Below, piece by piece: positions 48,887-56,868 of a DNA stretch of 64,000 nucleotides. Location: positions 62,001-126,000 of the forward strand of contig NZ_SIRP01000001.1 of assembly GCF_011634835.1 (NCBI RefSeq), given 5' to 3'. The position numbers and the translations under genes were made by a program. This DNA is from Isoptericola sp. BMS4. Its GTDB lineage: Bacteria > Actinomycetota > Actinomycetes > Actinomycetales > Cellulomonadaceae. Below the pieces are notes generated by a model. The model was given only the letters and a program-made list of their open reading frames with translations. It ran no database searches and was not told the DNA's origin. Position 1 is the stretch's first letter. The number at the start of each line of letters is the position of its first letter.

Positions 48887-49602
48887 GCACGGACGGCACC
48901 CGCGTCCCCGCGGCCGGCACGACGGAGACCCTCACCCGCCGGGGCCTGCGCCTGGCCCGGCTCACCATCGGCTACAACGTCGTCGAGGGCGTGGTGGCGA
49001 TCGCCGCCGGTGCCGCCGCCGGCCTCGTCTCGGTCGTCGGCTTCGGCATCGACTCCGGCATCGAGACGGTCGCGGCCGTGCTCGTCGCGCTGCGGCTGTC
49101 CGCCCGGCTGCGCCGCGGCGTCGGGCCCGACGCCGAGCCCGACGAGCGCGAGCTGCGCCGCGAGCGCCGCGCCCTGCGCCTGGTCGCGACGACGTTCTTC
49201 CTGCTCGCGGCCTGGGTGACGGTCGAGGGCGTCCGTGCGCTGGTCACGGGCGAGACCCCGGACACCTCCCCCGTGGGGATCGCGGTGCTGGCCGCGTCGC
49301 TGGTCGTGATGCCGGTGCTCGCGGCGGCCAAGACTCGCGTGGGGCGGGCGCTGCGCGACCCGCTCGTCCTCGCCGACGCCGCCGAGACCCGCGTGTGCGT
49401 GCTGCTGTCGGTCTCCACGCTGCTCGGGCTGGTGGCGTTCCAGCTGACCGGAGCCGCGTGGATCGACCCGGTCGCCGGCTTCGTCGTCGCCGGGTTCGCG
49501 ATCCACGAGGGCCGCGAGGCGTGGGAGGGCGAGCTGGTGCACGACCACGATGGCGAGCACGAGCACTCCCACGCCCACCACGAGCACGGCGCCGGGCGGT
49601 GA
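48883..49602 (+). CDS. Short cation-diffusion-facilitator-like transporter
   Basis: The product is 239 residues with six TM helices. The TM2 acidic motif is GFGIDSGIET and the TM5 counterpart DAAETRVC. It lacks the usual cytoplasmic C-terminal domain; instead there is a His-rich tail (HDHDGEHEHSHAHHEH). Cd/Zn efflux is inferred from the CmtR-like gene upstream (ATGA overlap) and the CDF downstream (GTGA overlap). Confidence 0.85.
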   Translation: MSTDGTRVPAAGTTETLTRRGLRLARLTIGYNVVEGVVAIAAGAAAGLVSVVGFGIDSGIETVAAVLVALRLSARLRRGVGPDAEPDERELRRERRALRLVATTFFLLAAWVTVEGVRALVTGETPDTSPVGIAVLAASLVVMPVLAAAKTRVGRALRDPLVLADAAETRVCVLLSVSTLLGLVAFQLTGAAWIDPVAGFVVAGFAIHEGREAWEGELVHDHDGEHEHSHAHHEHGAGR

Positions 49603-50516
49603 CCGTGGGCCACGACCACTCGCACGCGCACGGGGCGGCCGACCACCGCGGCCGGCTCGCGGCCGCGTTCGGCATCAGCGCGGCGATCCTGCTGGTCCAG
49701 CTCGCCGGCGCGGTCCTCACCGGCAGCCTCGCCCTGCTGGTGGACACCGTGCACATGCTCACCGACGTCGGCGGGCTGGGCCTGGCGCTGTTCGCCGCGC
49801 ACCTGTCGCTGCGGCCGCCGTCCCCGCGGCGCACGTGGGGCCTGCGGCGCGCGGAGGTGCTGGCGGCGCTGGCGCAGGCCGCGATCCTGCTGGTCGTCGG
49901 CGTGTACGTGCTGGTCCAGACGGTGCTGCGGCTGCTCGACCCGCCGGAGATCCCGTCGACGGAGCTCGTCGTCTTCGGCGTGGTCGGCCTGGCAGGGAAC
50001 GTCGTCGCGCTGGCCGTCCTGGCCGGCGGGCGCGGCGCGAGCCTCAACCTGCGCGCGGCGTTCCTCGAGGTGCTCAACGACGCGCTCGGCTCGGTGGGCG
50101 TCATCGTGGCGGCGATCGTGATCGCGACGACCGGGTGGCAGCGCGCGGACGCCGTCGCCGCGCTGCTCATCGGCGCGCTCATCCTGCCGCGCGCCCTGAA
50201 GCTGCTGCGCGAGGCCGGCGCGGTGCTGCTGGAGTCGACGCCTCCGGGCCTGGATCTGGGCGAGGTGCGCACGCACCTGATGCGCGTGGAGCACGTGCGG
50301 GAGGTGCACGACGTGCACGCCTCGCTGATCGCCACGGGTCTGCCGGTGCTCTCGGCGCACGTCGTGGTCGACTCCGGGTGCTTCACGGACGGGCACGCGG
50401 GGCGCATCCTCGACGAGCTGCAGGCGTGCGTGGCCGAGCACTTCGACGTGGAGCACTCCACGTTCCAGGTGGAGCCGGACACGCACCCCGAGCACGAGCA
50501 CCCCACCCACGACTGA
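49599..50516 (+). CDS. CzcD-type cation efflux (CDF) protein
   Basis: The product is 305 residues with six TM helices, a His-rich N-terminus (GHDHSHAH) and a cytoplasmic C-terminal domain (about 205-300). The TM2 metal site is H52-x3-D56 (DTVHMLTDV). The TM5 site reads E157-x3-D161 (LEVLNDALGS) where Zn/Cd exporters of the CzcD type have H-x3-D, which may change metal preference. Start GTG 49599 overlaps the preceding stop; GTG 49605 is possible. Third gene of the CmtR operon. Confidence 0.92.
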   Translation: MTVGHDHSHAHGAADHRGRLAAAFGISAAILLVQLAGAVLTGSLALLVDTVHMLTDVGGLGLALFAAHLSLRPPSPRRTWGLRRAEVLAALAQAAILLVVGVYVLVQTVLRLLDPPEIPSTELVVFGVVGLAGNVVALAVLAGGRGASLNLRAAFLEVLNDALGSVGVIVAAIVIATTGWQRADAVAALLIGALILPRALKLLREAGAVLLESTPPGLDLGEVRTHLMRVEHVREVHDVHASLIATGLPVLSAHVVVDSGCFTDGHAGRILDELQACVAEHFDVEHSTFQVEPDTHPEHEHPTHD

Positions 50517-50561
50517 CCGTGAGGATCGCGTTCGCAGTCTGATCGTTGAGATTCCGCGGTA

Positions 50562-50577
50562 TACAAGAAGTCTTGTA
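50562..50577. promoter_or_regulatory. Candidate operator of the ArsR-like regulator
   Basis: TACAAGA-AG-TCTTGTA is a perfect 7-bp inverted repeat with a 2-base centre, in an AT-rich island of this GC-rich region. It lies about 20-35 bases upstream of the -10 hexamer at 50596, over the -35 region, and suits autorepression by the product at 50609. Confidence 0.7.
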
Positions 50578-50595
50578 GGACTGGCGGCGCGCCTC

Positions 50596-50601
50596 TAGCG
50601 T
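50596..50601 (+). promoter_or_regulatory. Leaderless promoter -10 of the ArsR-MFS operon
   Basis: TAGCGT is followed by 7 bases and ATG 50609, identical in hexamer and spacing to cydA and the NatA-like gene. Confidence 0.6.
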
Positions 50602-50608
50602 CGACGGC

Positions 50609-51157
50609 ATGGAACCGATCGAGGCGATCACGGCCGTCCACCACCCGGTGCGCCGCCGTATCCACGACTACCTGGTGCTCCACGGGGCGACCCAGGTGAC
50701 GACGCTGGCCACGTCGCTGGGGCGGCAGGTGGGCAGCGTGAGCCACCACCTGCGGATGCTGGAGCGGGCGGGCGTCGTCGAGCGCGCCGAGGACCCCACC
50801 GGGGACCGGCGCACGAGCTGGTGGCGGACCTCCGGCCGGGGCCTGAGCTGGTCCACGGAGGACTTCGCCGACTCCCCCGCCGACGCGCTGCTCGCGCGGG
50901 AGGCGGAGCGCGTGAACATCGAGATGCAGCTCGGTCGGCTGCGCGCCTGGCACCGCCGCTCCACCCCCATGCCCGAGTGGACCCGCGCGGCGTTCAGCAT
51001 GGACACGCTCGCGTGGGCCACTCCCGAGGAGCTGGCCGCACTGTCGACGGCGCTGCTCGAGGCGTTCCAGGCCTGGCAGGCCGGTGTCGACACCGACGAC
51101 GGCGCCGAGCGCCGCCCGGTCTTCGTGTTCGCCCACGGCTTCCCCACGGCGCCATGA
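50609..51157 (+). CDS. ArsR-like winged-helix regulator (HTH_20)
   Basis: The product is 182 residues. The winged helix is at about 5-75 (HHPVRRRIHDYLVLHGATQVTTLATSLGRQVGSVSHHLRMLERAG). There are no cysteine metal ligands, so the inducer is not a thiophilic metal. The C-terminal 100 residues are helical and may bind a ligand or dimerise. It is coupled to an MFS exporter by an ATGA overlap, as usual for regulators of drug efflux. The operator at 50562-50577 is probably its own. Confidence 0.87.
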   Translation: MEPIEAITAVHHPVRRRIHDYLVLHGATQVTTLATSLGRQVGSVSHHLRMLERAGVVERAEDPTGDRRTSWWRTSGRGLSWSTEDFADSPADALLAREAERVNIEMQLGRLRAWHRRSTPMPEWTRAAFSMDTLAWATPEELAALSTALLEAFQAWQAGVDTDDGAERRPVFVFAHGFPTAP

Positions 51158-52401
51158 CCGCCGGGACCACGAGCCCGACCCAGCCCGTCCTGCTGAGGGA
51201 ACCACCACGGTTCTCGCGCGACCGCGTCGTCCAGGCCTGGATCGGTGTCAAGGCGCTGTCCGACGCCGGCGACGCGATCTGGACGATCGCGCTGGCGTGG
51301 ACGGCCGTGCAGGTCGCCAGCCCCGCGGTCGCGGGCGTGGTGGTCGCGGCGGGCACCGTGCCGCGCGCCCTCGTGCTGCTGTTCGGCGGGGTGCTGGCCG
51401 ACCGGGCGGACGCGCGGCGCGTGATGATCCTGTTCAACGCGCTGCGGGTCGGCGTCCTGGTGGGTGTGGCGCTGTGGGTGCTGGCGGCACCGCCGACCGT
51501 GCTGCTGCTCGCTCTCGCCGCGGTCGCGTTCGGCGTGTGCGACGCCTTCTTCGAGCCGTCGGCGAGCACGATCGGGCGCCGGCTCGTGCGCACCGAGGAC
51601 CTGCCGTCGTACAGCGCGGTGTCGCAGACGGCGTCACGCCTGGCCACGATGGGCGGCGCCGCGGTCGGCGGCGTGCTCGTCGCAGGCTCGGGGCTGGGCG
51701 GGAGCGCGTCGGCGAACGCGCTCACCTTCGCGCTCGTGATCGCGTTCGTCGCGATCTGGCTGCGGCCGCGGTTCGCGCTCCCCCGCGCCGAGAAGGAGTC
51801 CCCGTGGCGCGGGATCCGGCGCGGCGTCACCCACCTGCGCGGCACGCCGACGACCCGCACGCTCGTGCTCGCCCTCTCGGGCCTCAACCTCGCCGTCGGG
51901 CCCGCGGTCGGCATCGGGATCGCGCTGCGCGCCCACGGCGCGGGGTGGGGCGCCGAGGCGGTAGGGGCGCTGGAGGCCTGCATCGGGCTGGGCGCCGCCC
52001 TCGGGGCGCTGTCGGTCACCCGGTGGCGGCCCCGGCGCGAGGCGCGCGCCGGGTTCGCGGCCCTGGTGGTGCAGGGCGTGGCGATCGTCGCCCTCGGCCT
52101 CGGGCCGCTCGCGTCCGCGATCGCGGCCTGCCTGGTCGTCGGCGTCACCGCGGGCTACGCGTCGGCGCTGCTCAGCGCGACGTTCGCCGGGACGGTCGAC
52201 CCCGCGTACCTGGGTCGGATGGCGTCGATCACGCGCCTCGGCGACGACGTCCTCATGCCGCTGGCGATGGCGGCGTTCGGCGCCCTGGCCTCCGTGGCGC
52301 CGCTCTGGGTGCCGTTCGCCCTGTACGGCGGGGCGATGGCGGCGCTGATGACGGTGCCGTTGCGACGGCGCCTCTTCCGGGAGCTGTCGTTGCGCGGCTG
52401 A
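51154..52401 (+). CDS. MFS transporter (multidrug/enterobactin-exporter type)
   Basis: The product is 415 residues with about twelve TM helices. The motif-A-like loop G-V-L-A-D-R-A-D-A-R-R-V follows TM2 and E-P-S-A-S-T-I-G-R-R lies after TM4. It resembles MFS_3 (EntS-like) exporters. Translational coupling to the ArsR-like gene suggests induction by its substrate, unknown. Convergent with the LacI gene across a nested hairpin. Confidence 0.88.
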   Translation: MTAGTTSPTQPVLLREPPRFSRDRVVQAWIGVKALSDAGDAIWTIALAWTAVQVASPAVAGVVVAAGTVPRALVLLFGGVLADRADARRVMILFNALRVGVLVGVALWVLAAPPTVLLLALAAVAFGVCDAFFEPSASTIGRRLVRTEDLPSYSAVSQTASRLATMGGAAVGGVLVAGSGLGGSASANALTFALVIAFVAIWLRPRFALPRAEKESPWRGIRRGVTHLRGTPTTRTLVLALSGLNLAVGPAVGIGIALRAHGAGWGAEAVGALEACIGLGAALGALSVTRWRPRREARAGFAALVVQGVAIVALGLGPLASAIAACLVVGVTAGYASALLSATFAGTVDPAYLGRMASITRLGDDVLMPLAMAAFGALASVAPLWVPFALYGGAMAALMTVPLRRRLFRELSLRG

Positions 52402-52406
52402 CGCGC

Positions 52407-52469
52407 GGTAGTGCCTCCCGCGCTCCGGTCGTGCCCCGCGGGGACGACCGCGGCACGGGAGGCACTACC
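52407..52469. terminator. Nested inverted repeat between convergent genes
   Basis: Outer arms GGTAGTGCCTCCCG (52407-52420) and its complement (52456-52469) enclose an inner stem GGTCGT...ACGACC. The words GGTAGTGCC (52407) and GGTCGTGCC (52427) are 20 bp apart, echoing the X-Y-X design. The LacI stop codon (52465-52467) is within the right arm. Position fits a bidirectional terminator. Confidence 0.78.
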
Positions 52470-53499
52470 TCGTGGCGGCGACCGGGCCGCCGGGGGGTGG
52501 GGCCGTCGAGGCGCGGACGACCAGGGACGTCGCGAGCTCGGTGCGCAGGGTGTGCCCGCTGTCCGTGCGGGCCCGGTGCACCAGGTCGACGGCGGTCGCG
52601 CCCATCGCGGCGAGCGGCTGGCGCACCGTCGTGAGCGCGGGGTCGATCCACGGAGCCACGGGCAGGTCGTCGAAGCCGACGAGCGAGATCTCGTCCGGCA
52701 CGGGCACCCCGGCCTCGCGGAACGCGTGCAGGGCGCCGAGCGCGGTGTCGTCGCTGCTCGCGAAGACGGCGGTGGGCGGGTCGTCGAGGGCCATCAGCCG
52801 CTGGGCGCCCTCGTAGCCGGAGTTCACGCCGTACCGGCCGACGTGCACCAGTTCGTCGTCGACGGCCGCCCCCGCCTGGATGAGGGCGGCGCGGTAGCCC
52901 GCGAGGCGGGCGAGGGCGTTGTCCTGGTCGAGCGCCCCGGTGATGGTCGCGATGCGGCGGTGCCCGAGCGACAGCAGGTGCGCCGTCGCCTCGAGGCCGC
53001 CCTGGAAGTTCGTGGCGCCGACGCTGAGCATGCCCTCGGGCGGCCGCTGGCGCGGGTCGACGACGACGAGCGGGGTGCCGGTGTCCTCCAGGGACCGGCG
53101 CGCGGCGGCGTCGGGAACGGACACGACGCTGACGAGGCCGTCGGTGCCGCGGTCGAGGGCGTGGCGCACCCAGGCGCTGCAGTCGTCGGGGTCGGGCTCC
53201 ACCGACAGGACGACGTCGAGGCCGAGCCGGCGCGCCCCGGTGACCGCGCCGCGGACGACGGCCTCCGACCAGGTGCCCTCGAAGTCGACGATGCGCACGT
53301 CGAGGAGGCCTGTGGGCTTGCGCCGCGCGGGACCGACCACGAACCCGTGGCGCTCCAGGACGGCCGCGACCCGGGCCCGCGTCGCGCCCGCGACGTCGGG
53401 GCGGGCGTTGAGCACCTTCGAGACGGTGGGGACGGAGACCTCGGCCTCGGCCGCCACGACGGCGAGCGGGATGTCCGGGCGGTCCGACGGCGGCGTCAC
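52465..53499 (-). CDS. LacI-family repressor of the sugar-uptake/GH1 operon
   Basis: The product is 344 residues. HTH IPLAVVAAEAEVSVPTVSKVLNARPDV and a periplasmic-binding-like sugar sensor (IVDFEGTWSEAVVRGAV; VGFDDLPVAPWIDPALTTVRQPL). GTG 53499 has AAGGAG 6 bases upstream, which decides the start over the open frame to 53661. Divergent from the ABC/GH1 genes; a 21-bp palindrome just after their transcription start is its likely operator. The inducer is probably the transported oligosaccharide or its product. Confidence 0.93.
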   Translation of the reverse strand: MTPPSDRPDIPLAVVAAEAEVSVPTVSKVLNARPDVAGATRARVAAVLERHGFVVGPARRKPTGLLDVRIVDFEGTWSEAVVRGAVTGARRLGLDVVLSVEPDPDDCSAWVRHALDRGTDGLVSVVSVPDAAARRSLEDTGTPLVVVDPRQRPPEGMLSVGATNFQGGLEATAHLLSLGHRRIATITGALDQDNALARLAGYRAALIQAGAAVDDELVHVGRYGVNSGYEGAQRLMALDDPPTAVFASSDDTALGALHAFREAGVPVPDEISLVGFDDLPVAPWIDPALTTVRQPLAAMGATAVDLVHRARTDSGHTLRTELATSLVVRASTAPPPGGPVAATR

Positions 53500-53562
53500 G
53501 CGGTGCTCCTTGGTCGACGGGGTTTCTGAAAACGAGATCGTAGCGGAGAGAAGGCCGATGCG

Positions 53563-53591
53563 TTGACACACCCCCTCTCGCCCTCTACTCT
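53563..53591 (+). promoter_or_regulatory. Sigma-70 promoter of the sugar ABC/GH1 operon
   Basis: TTGACA (53563-53568) and TACTCT (53586-53591) are separated by 17 bases, the best-formed promoter in the window. Transcription should start near 53598, about 54 bases before the binding-protein ATG. Confidence 0.85.
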
Positions 53592-53601
53592 CCCGGAAGC
53601 T

Positions 53602-53622
53602 TTTCGAGGCCGTGCTTCGAAA
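53602..53622. promoter_or_regulatory. Candidate LacI-type operator
   Basis: TTTCGAGGC-CGT-GCTTCGAAA is an inverted repeat with 8 of 9 pairs, directly downstream of the predicted transcription start. A second imperfect palindrome GTTT-CTGA-AAAC (53522-53533) lies between the promoter and the lacI start. Confidence 0.7.
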
Positions 53623-53651
53623 TTTCGGGATCACCAAGGGAGTGGATCGTG

Positions 53652-54935
53652 ATGAGAACACCTCGCACCGTCGGCGCGGTGACGGCGTCGACGCTCACGC
53701 TGGCCCTCGCGCTCACGGCGTGCGGACGCAGCGACGACGGCGGCGGCGCCGGCGAGGCCGAGCCCGCCGGCAGCATCTCCGAGGGCCCCGCGACCGGCAC
53801 GGTCGAGATCTGGGCGATGGGCACCGAGGGCGAGCGCCTCCCGGAGCTCGCCGAGCAGTTCGAGGCCGACAACCCCGACGTCACCGTGGAGGTCACGCCT
53901 GTGCCGTGGGAGTCCTCCACGGAGAAGATCAACACCGCGATCGCCACGGGCGAGGTCCCCGACCTCGTGCAGGTCGGCACCACCCTGATGAGCAGCTTCG
54001 TGGAGCTCGGCGGCCTCGCGCCCACCCCCGAGGACGTCGACTCCGGCGCGTTCTTCCCCGGTGCCTGGGACACGACGGTCGTCGACGGCACCTCCTACGG
54101 CGTGCCCTGGTACGTGGAGACCCGCGTGCTCTACTACCGCACCGACCTGGCCGAGAAGGCCGGCGTGGACACCCCGCAGACCTGGGACGAGCTCAAGGAG
54201 TTCGCGGCGGGCATGCAGGACGCCGGCGCCGACCACGGCATCGCCCTGCAGACCGACGGCGACGGCACCAACATCATGTACTCGCCGTTCTACTGGCAGG
54301 CCGGCGGCGACTACATGAGCGACGACGGCACCGAGTTCACCCTCGACAACGACGCCCAGGTCGAGGCACTCGACTACTACGCGTCGTTCATGGCCGAGGG
54401 CCTCGCCCCGCAGCGGCTCGTCGAGGACGAGAAGATCCAGGACTTCATCGACGGCGAGCTCGGCTCGTACGTGTCGGGGCCGTGGGACCGTGCCAACCTG
54501 CTCGCCACCGCCGGCGACGACTTCGCCTCGAAGTTCGACGTGACGCCGCTGCCCGCCGACGAGACCTCCGCGTCGTTCATCGGCGGCTCCAACCTGGCCG
54601 TCCTCGCAGACGCCGAGAACCCGGACGCGGCCTGGAAGTTCGTCCAGTTCGCCACCGACCCCGCCGTCCAGGTGGACTGGTTCGAGATCTCCAGCGACCT
54701 GCCCGCGGTCCAGGCGTCGTGGGACGACCCCGCGCTGGCCGACGACGAGTCGCTCGCCGTGTACGGCGATGTGCTCGAGACCGCGCGATCGACGCCCGCC
54801 GTCCCGACGTGGGGCGAGATCGACCACGAGCTCAACCTGATCATCGAGCAGGTCGTCGCCGGCAACGTCACGCCTCAGGACGCGGCGGCGCAGATGCAGG
54901 ACGCAGCCACCTCGATCGGCACGGGGCTGGACTGA
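53652..54935 (+). CDS. Oligosaccharide ABC importer substrate-binding lipoprotein (family 1)
   Basis: The product is 427 residues. A lipoprotein signal with lipobox LTAC, then a type-I sugar-binding fold (TVEIWAMGTEGERLPELAEQF; NTAIATGEVPDLVQVGTT; SYGVPWYVETRVLYYRTDL; ENPDAAWKFVQFATDP). ATG 53652 is chosen because AAGGGAG ends 8 bases upstream; GTG 53649 is adjacent. It captures a beta-glucoside-type oligosaccharide, inferred from the GH1 enzyme in the operon. Confidence 0.93.
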   Translation: MRTPRTVGAVTASTLTLALALTACGRSDDGGGAGEAEPAGSISEGPATGTVEIWAMGTEGERLPELAEQFEADNPDVTVEVTPVPWESSTEKINTAIATGEVPDLVQVGTTLMSSFVELGGLAPTPEDVDSGAFFPGAWDTTVVDGTSYGVPWYVETRVLYYRTDLAEKAGVDTPQTWDELKEFAAGMQDAGADHGIALQTDGDGTNIMYSPFYWQAGGDYMSDDGTEFTLDNDAQVEALDYYASFMAEGLAPQRLVEDEKIQDFIDGELGSYVSGPWDRANLLATAGDDFASKFDVTPLPADETSASFIGGSNLAVLADAENPDAAWKFVQFATDPAVQVDWFEISSDLPAVQASWDDPALADDESLAVYGDVLETARSTPAVPTWGEIDHELNLIIEQVVAGNVTPQDAAAQMQDAATSIGTGLD

Positions 54936-54938
54936 GCC

Positions 54939-55883
54939 GTGGCCGCCACCGTCGAGACCCGTCCGCCCGGCCTCCGCGCCGCGCGGGGCCGCGCGCCGGA
55001 GAACGCGCGGCGGCGCCGGCGCGGCCTGGCCGCGTGGGGCTTCGCCCTGCCCTTCACACTGCTGTTCGCGGTGTTCATGCTCGTCCCGGTGGCGTCGTCG
55101 CTCTACATGGCGTTCACCGACATGCGGGGCGCCGACCTCAAGACGCCGTTCGCGGTGAACTTCGTCGGCCTCGACAACTTCGCGGCGGCCCTGACCGACC
55201 CGAAGTTCCTGCAGGCGGCCGGCAACACGCTCTACTTCGTGGGCGTGGCGATGCCGCTGACGCTCGCGATCGCGCTGCTCCTCGCGGCGCTGCTCAACTC
55301 GGGCCTCGTGTGGTTCCGGTCCGTGTTCCGGGTCGGCTTCTACGCGCCCGTCGTGACGTCGATCGTCGCCGTCGCCGTCGTGTGGCGGTTCCTGCTGCAG
55401 CCCGACTTCGGCCTGGTGAACTCGCTGCTCGGGGTGATCGGCGTCGAGGGGCCCCGGTGGCTCACCGACCCCACGTGGGCGATGCCGGCCCTGATCGTCA
55501 TGGCGACCTGGCGCAACGTCGGCTTCTCCATGGTGATCCTCCTGGCCGGGCTGCAGGGCATCCCCCGCGACCTGTACGAGGCGTCCGCGCTCGACGGCGC
55601 CGGGGCCGTGCGCACCTTCCGCTCCGTCACCGTGCCGCTGCTGCGGCCCACGCTGCTGTTCTGCGCCGTCATCACCGGCATCGGCTACCTGCAGTTCTTC
55701 GAGGAGCCGTTCGTCATGACGCAGGGCGGCCCGCTCGGCGCGACCAACTCCGTGGCCTACGAGATCTTCAACCAGTTCGGCTTCGGCAACTACGGGCTCT
55801 CCGCCGCGATGAGCTACATCCTGTTCGTCGCGATCGTCATCCTGTCCTTCCTCCAGTTCCGCCTGCTGCGGCCCAAGAGCTGA
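54939..55883 (+). CDS. Sugar ABC importer permease (MalF type)
   Basis: The product is 314 residues with six TM helices after a basic N-terminus. The EAA loop is YEASALDGAGAVRTFRSVTVPLL. It begins 3 bases after the binding-protein stop and partners the next permease. An ATPase is absent, as is common in actinobacteria, where a shared MsiK-type ATPase elsewhere serves many sugar importers. The GTG at 54939 is the start. Confidence 0.93.
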   Translation: MAATVETRPPGLRAARGRAPENARRRRRGLAAWGFALPFTLLFAVFMLVPVASSLYMAFTDMRGADLKTPFAVNFVGLDNFAAALTDPKFLQAAGNTLYFVGVAMPLTLAIALLLAALLNSGLVWFRSVFRVGFYAPVVTSIVAVAVVWRFLLQPDFGLVNSLLGVIGVEGPRWLTDPTWAMPALIVMATWRNVGFSMVILLAGLQGIPRDLYEASALDGAGAVRTFRSVTVPLLRPTLLFCAVITGIGYLQFFEEPFVMTQGGPLGATNSVAYEIFNQFGFGNYGLSAAMSYILFVAIVILSFLQFRLLRPKS

Positions 55884-55920
55884 TGGCCCCCTCGACGGCC
55901 CAGCGGCGAAAGGAGCTCCC

Positions 55921-56817
55921 ATGACGACGACGTCCCTGCCGGTCGCCTCGACCGGTGCGACACCCCCGGGCGAGGCGCCCCGCCCGGACCGCCGGCGGCG
56001 GCTGACACCGCGCGCGATCGTGCTCAACGTCGCGCTGCTCGTCGGTCTCGTCGCCTCGTTCGGCCCGCTGCTGTGGATGCTCGTGTCCTCGGTGAAGCCC
56101 GAGGGCGAGATCCGGCAGTTCCCGCCCACGCTGCTGCCCGAGCAGTGGACGACGGCGAACTACACCGAGCTGTTCGCCTCGCTCGACTTCCCCCGGTTCT
56201 TCCTCAACTCGGTCGTCGTGGCCCTGGCGGTCACGGTGGGCGCGGTCCTGTTCAGCGCGATGGTCGGGTACGCGCTGGCGAAGATCGACTTCCCGGGGCG
56301 GCGCCTGCTCTTCGCCCTGGTGATGGCCACGCTCATGGTGCCCGGCATGGTCACGTTCGTGCCGTTGTTCGTGCTCGTGGCCAACCTCGATCTCATCAAC
56401 ACGTACGCGGCGCTGATCCTGCCGTTCCTCGCCGCGCCCTTCGGCGTGTTCCTCATGCGCCAGTTCATGCTCGACGTGCCCGACGAGCTGCTCGACGCCG
56501 CCCGCGTCGACGGGGCCGGGGAGTTCCGCACGTTCTTCCGCATCGTGCTCCCGCAGGCCAAGCCCGCGCTCGCGACGCTCGGCATCCTGACCTTCCTCGG
56601 GTCCTGGAACAACTTCCTGTGGCCCCTGGTCGCCGTGCAGTCCGCCGACATGTACACGCTGCCGGTCGCGCTCGCCCTGTACTCCACCGGGCAGAACACC
56701 GTGCAGTACGGCCTGCTGGTCGCCGGCGCCACCGTCATCGTGCTGCCGATCCTCGTCGTCTTCCTCTTCCTGCAGCGCCACATCGTCCAGGGCGTGGCGA
56801 CCACGGGCATCAAGTAG
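55921..56817 (+). CDS. Sugar ABC importer permease (MalG type)
   Basis: The product is 298 residues with six TM helices. EAA loop LLDAARVDGAGEFRTFFRIVLPQAKP. AAGGAG lies 6 bases before the ATG. It is the third gene of the operon and pairs with the MalF-type permease. Confidence 0.93.
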   Translation: MTTTSLPVASTGATPPGEAPRPDRRRRLTPRAIVLNVALLVGLVASFGPLLWMLVSSVKPEGEIRQFPPTLLPEQWTTANYTELFASLDFPRFFLNSVVVALAVTVGAVLFSAMVGYALAKIDFPGRRLLFALVMATLMVPGMVTFVPLFVLVANLDLINTYAALILPFLAAPFGVFLMRQFMLDVPDELLDAARVDGAGEFRTFFRIVLPQAKPALATLGILTFLGSWNNFLWPLVAVQSADMYTLPVALALYSTGQNTVQYGLLVAGATVIVLPILVVFLFLQRHIVQGVATTGIK

Positions 56818-56868
56818 CCCGCGGCCGCCCCTCGGCCCGACCCGCACCGTCCCGCAAGGAGCTCTTCC

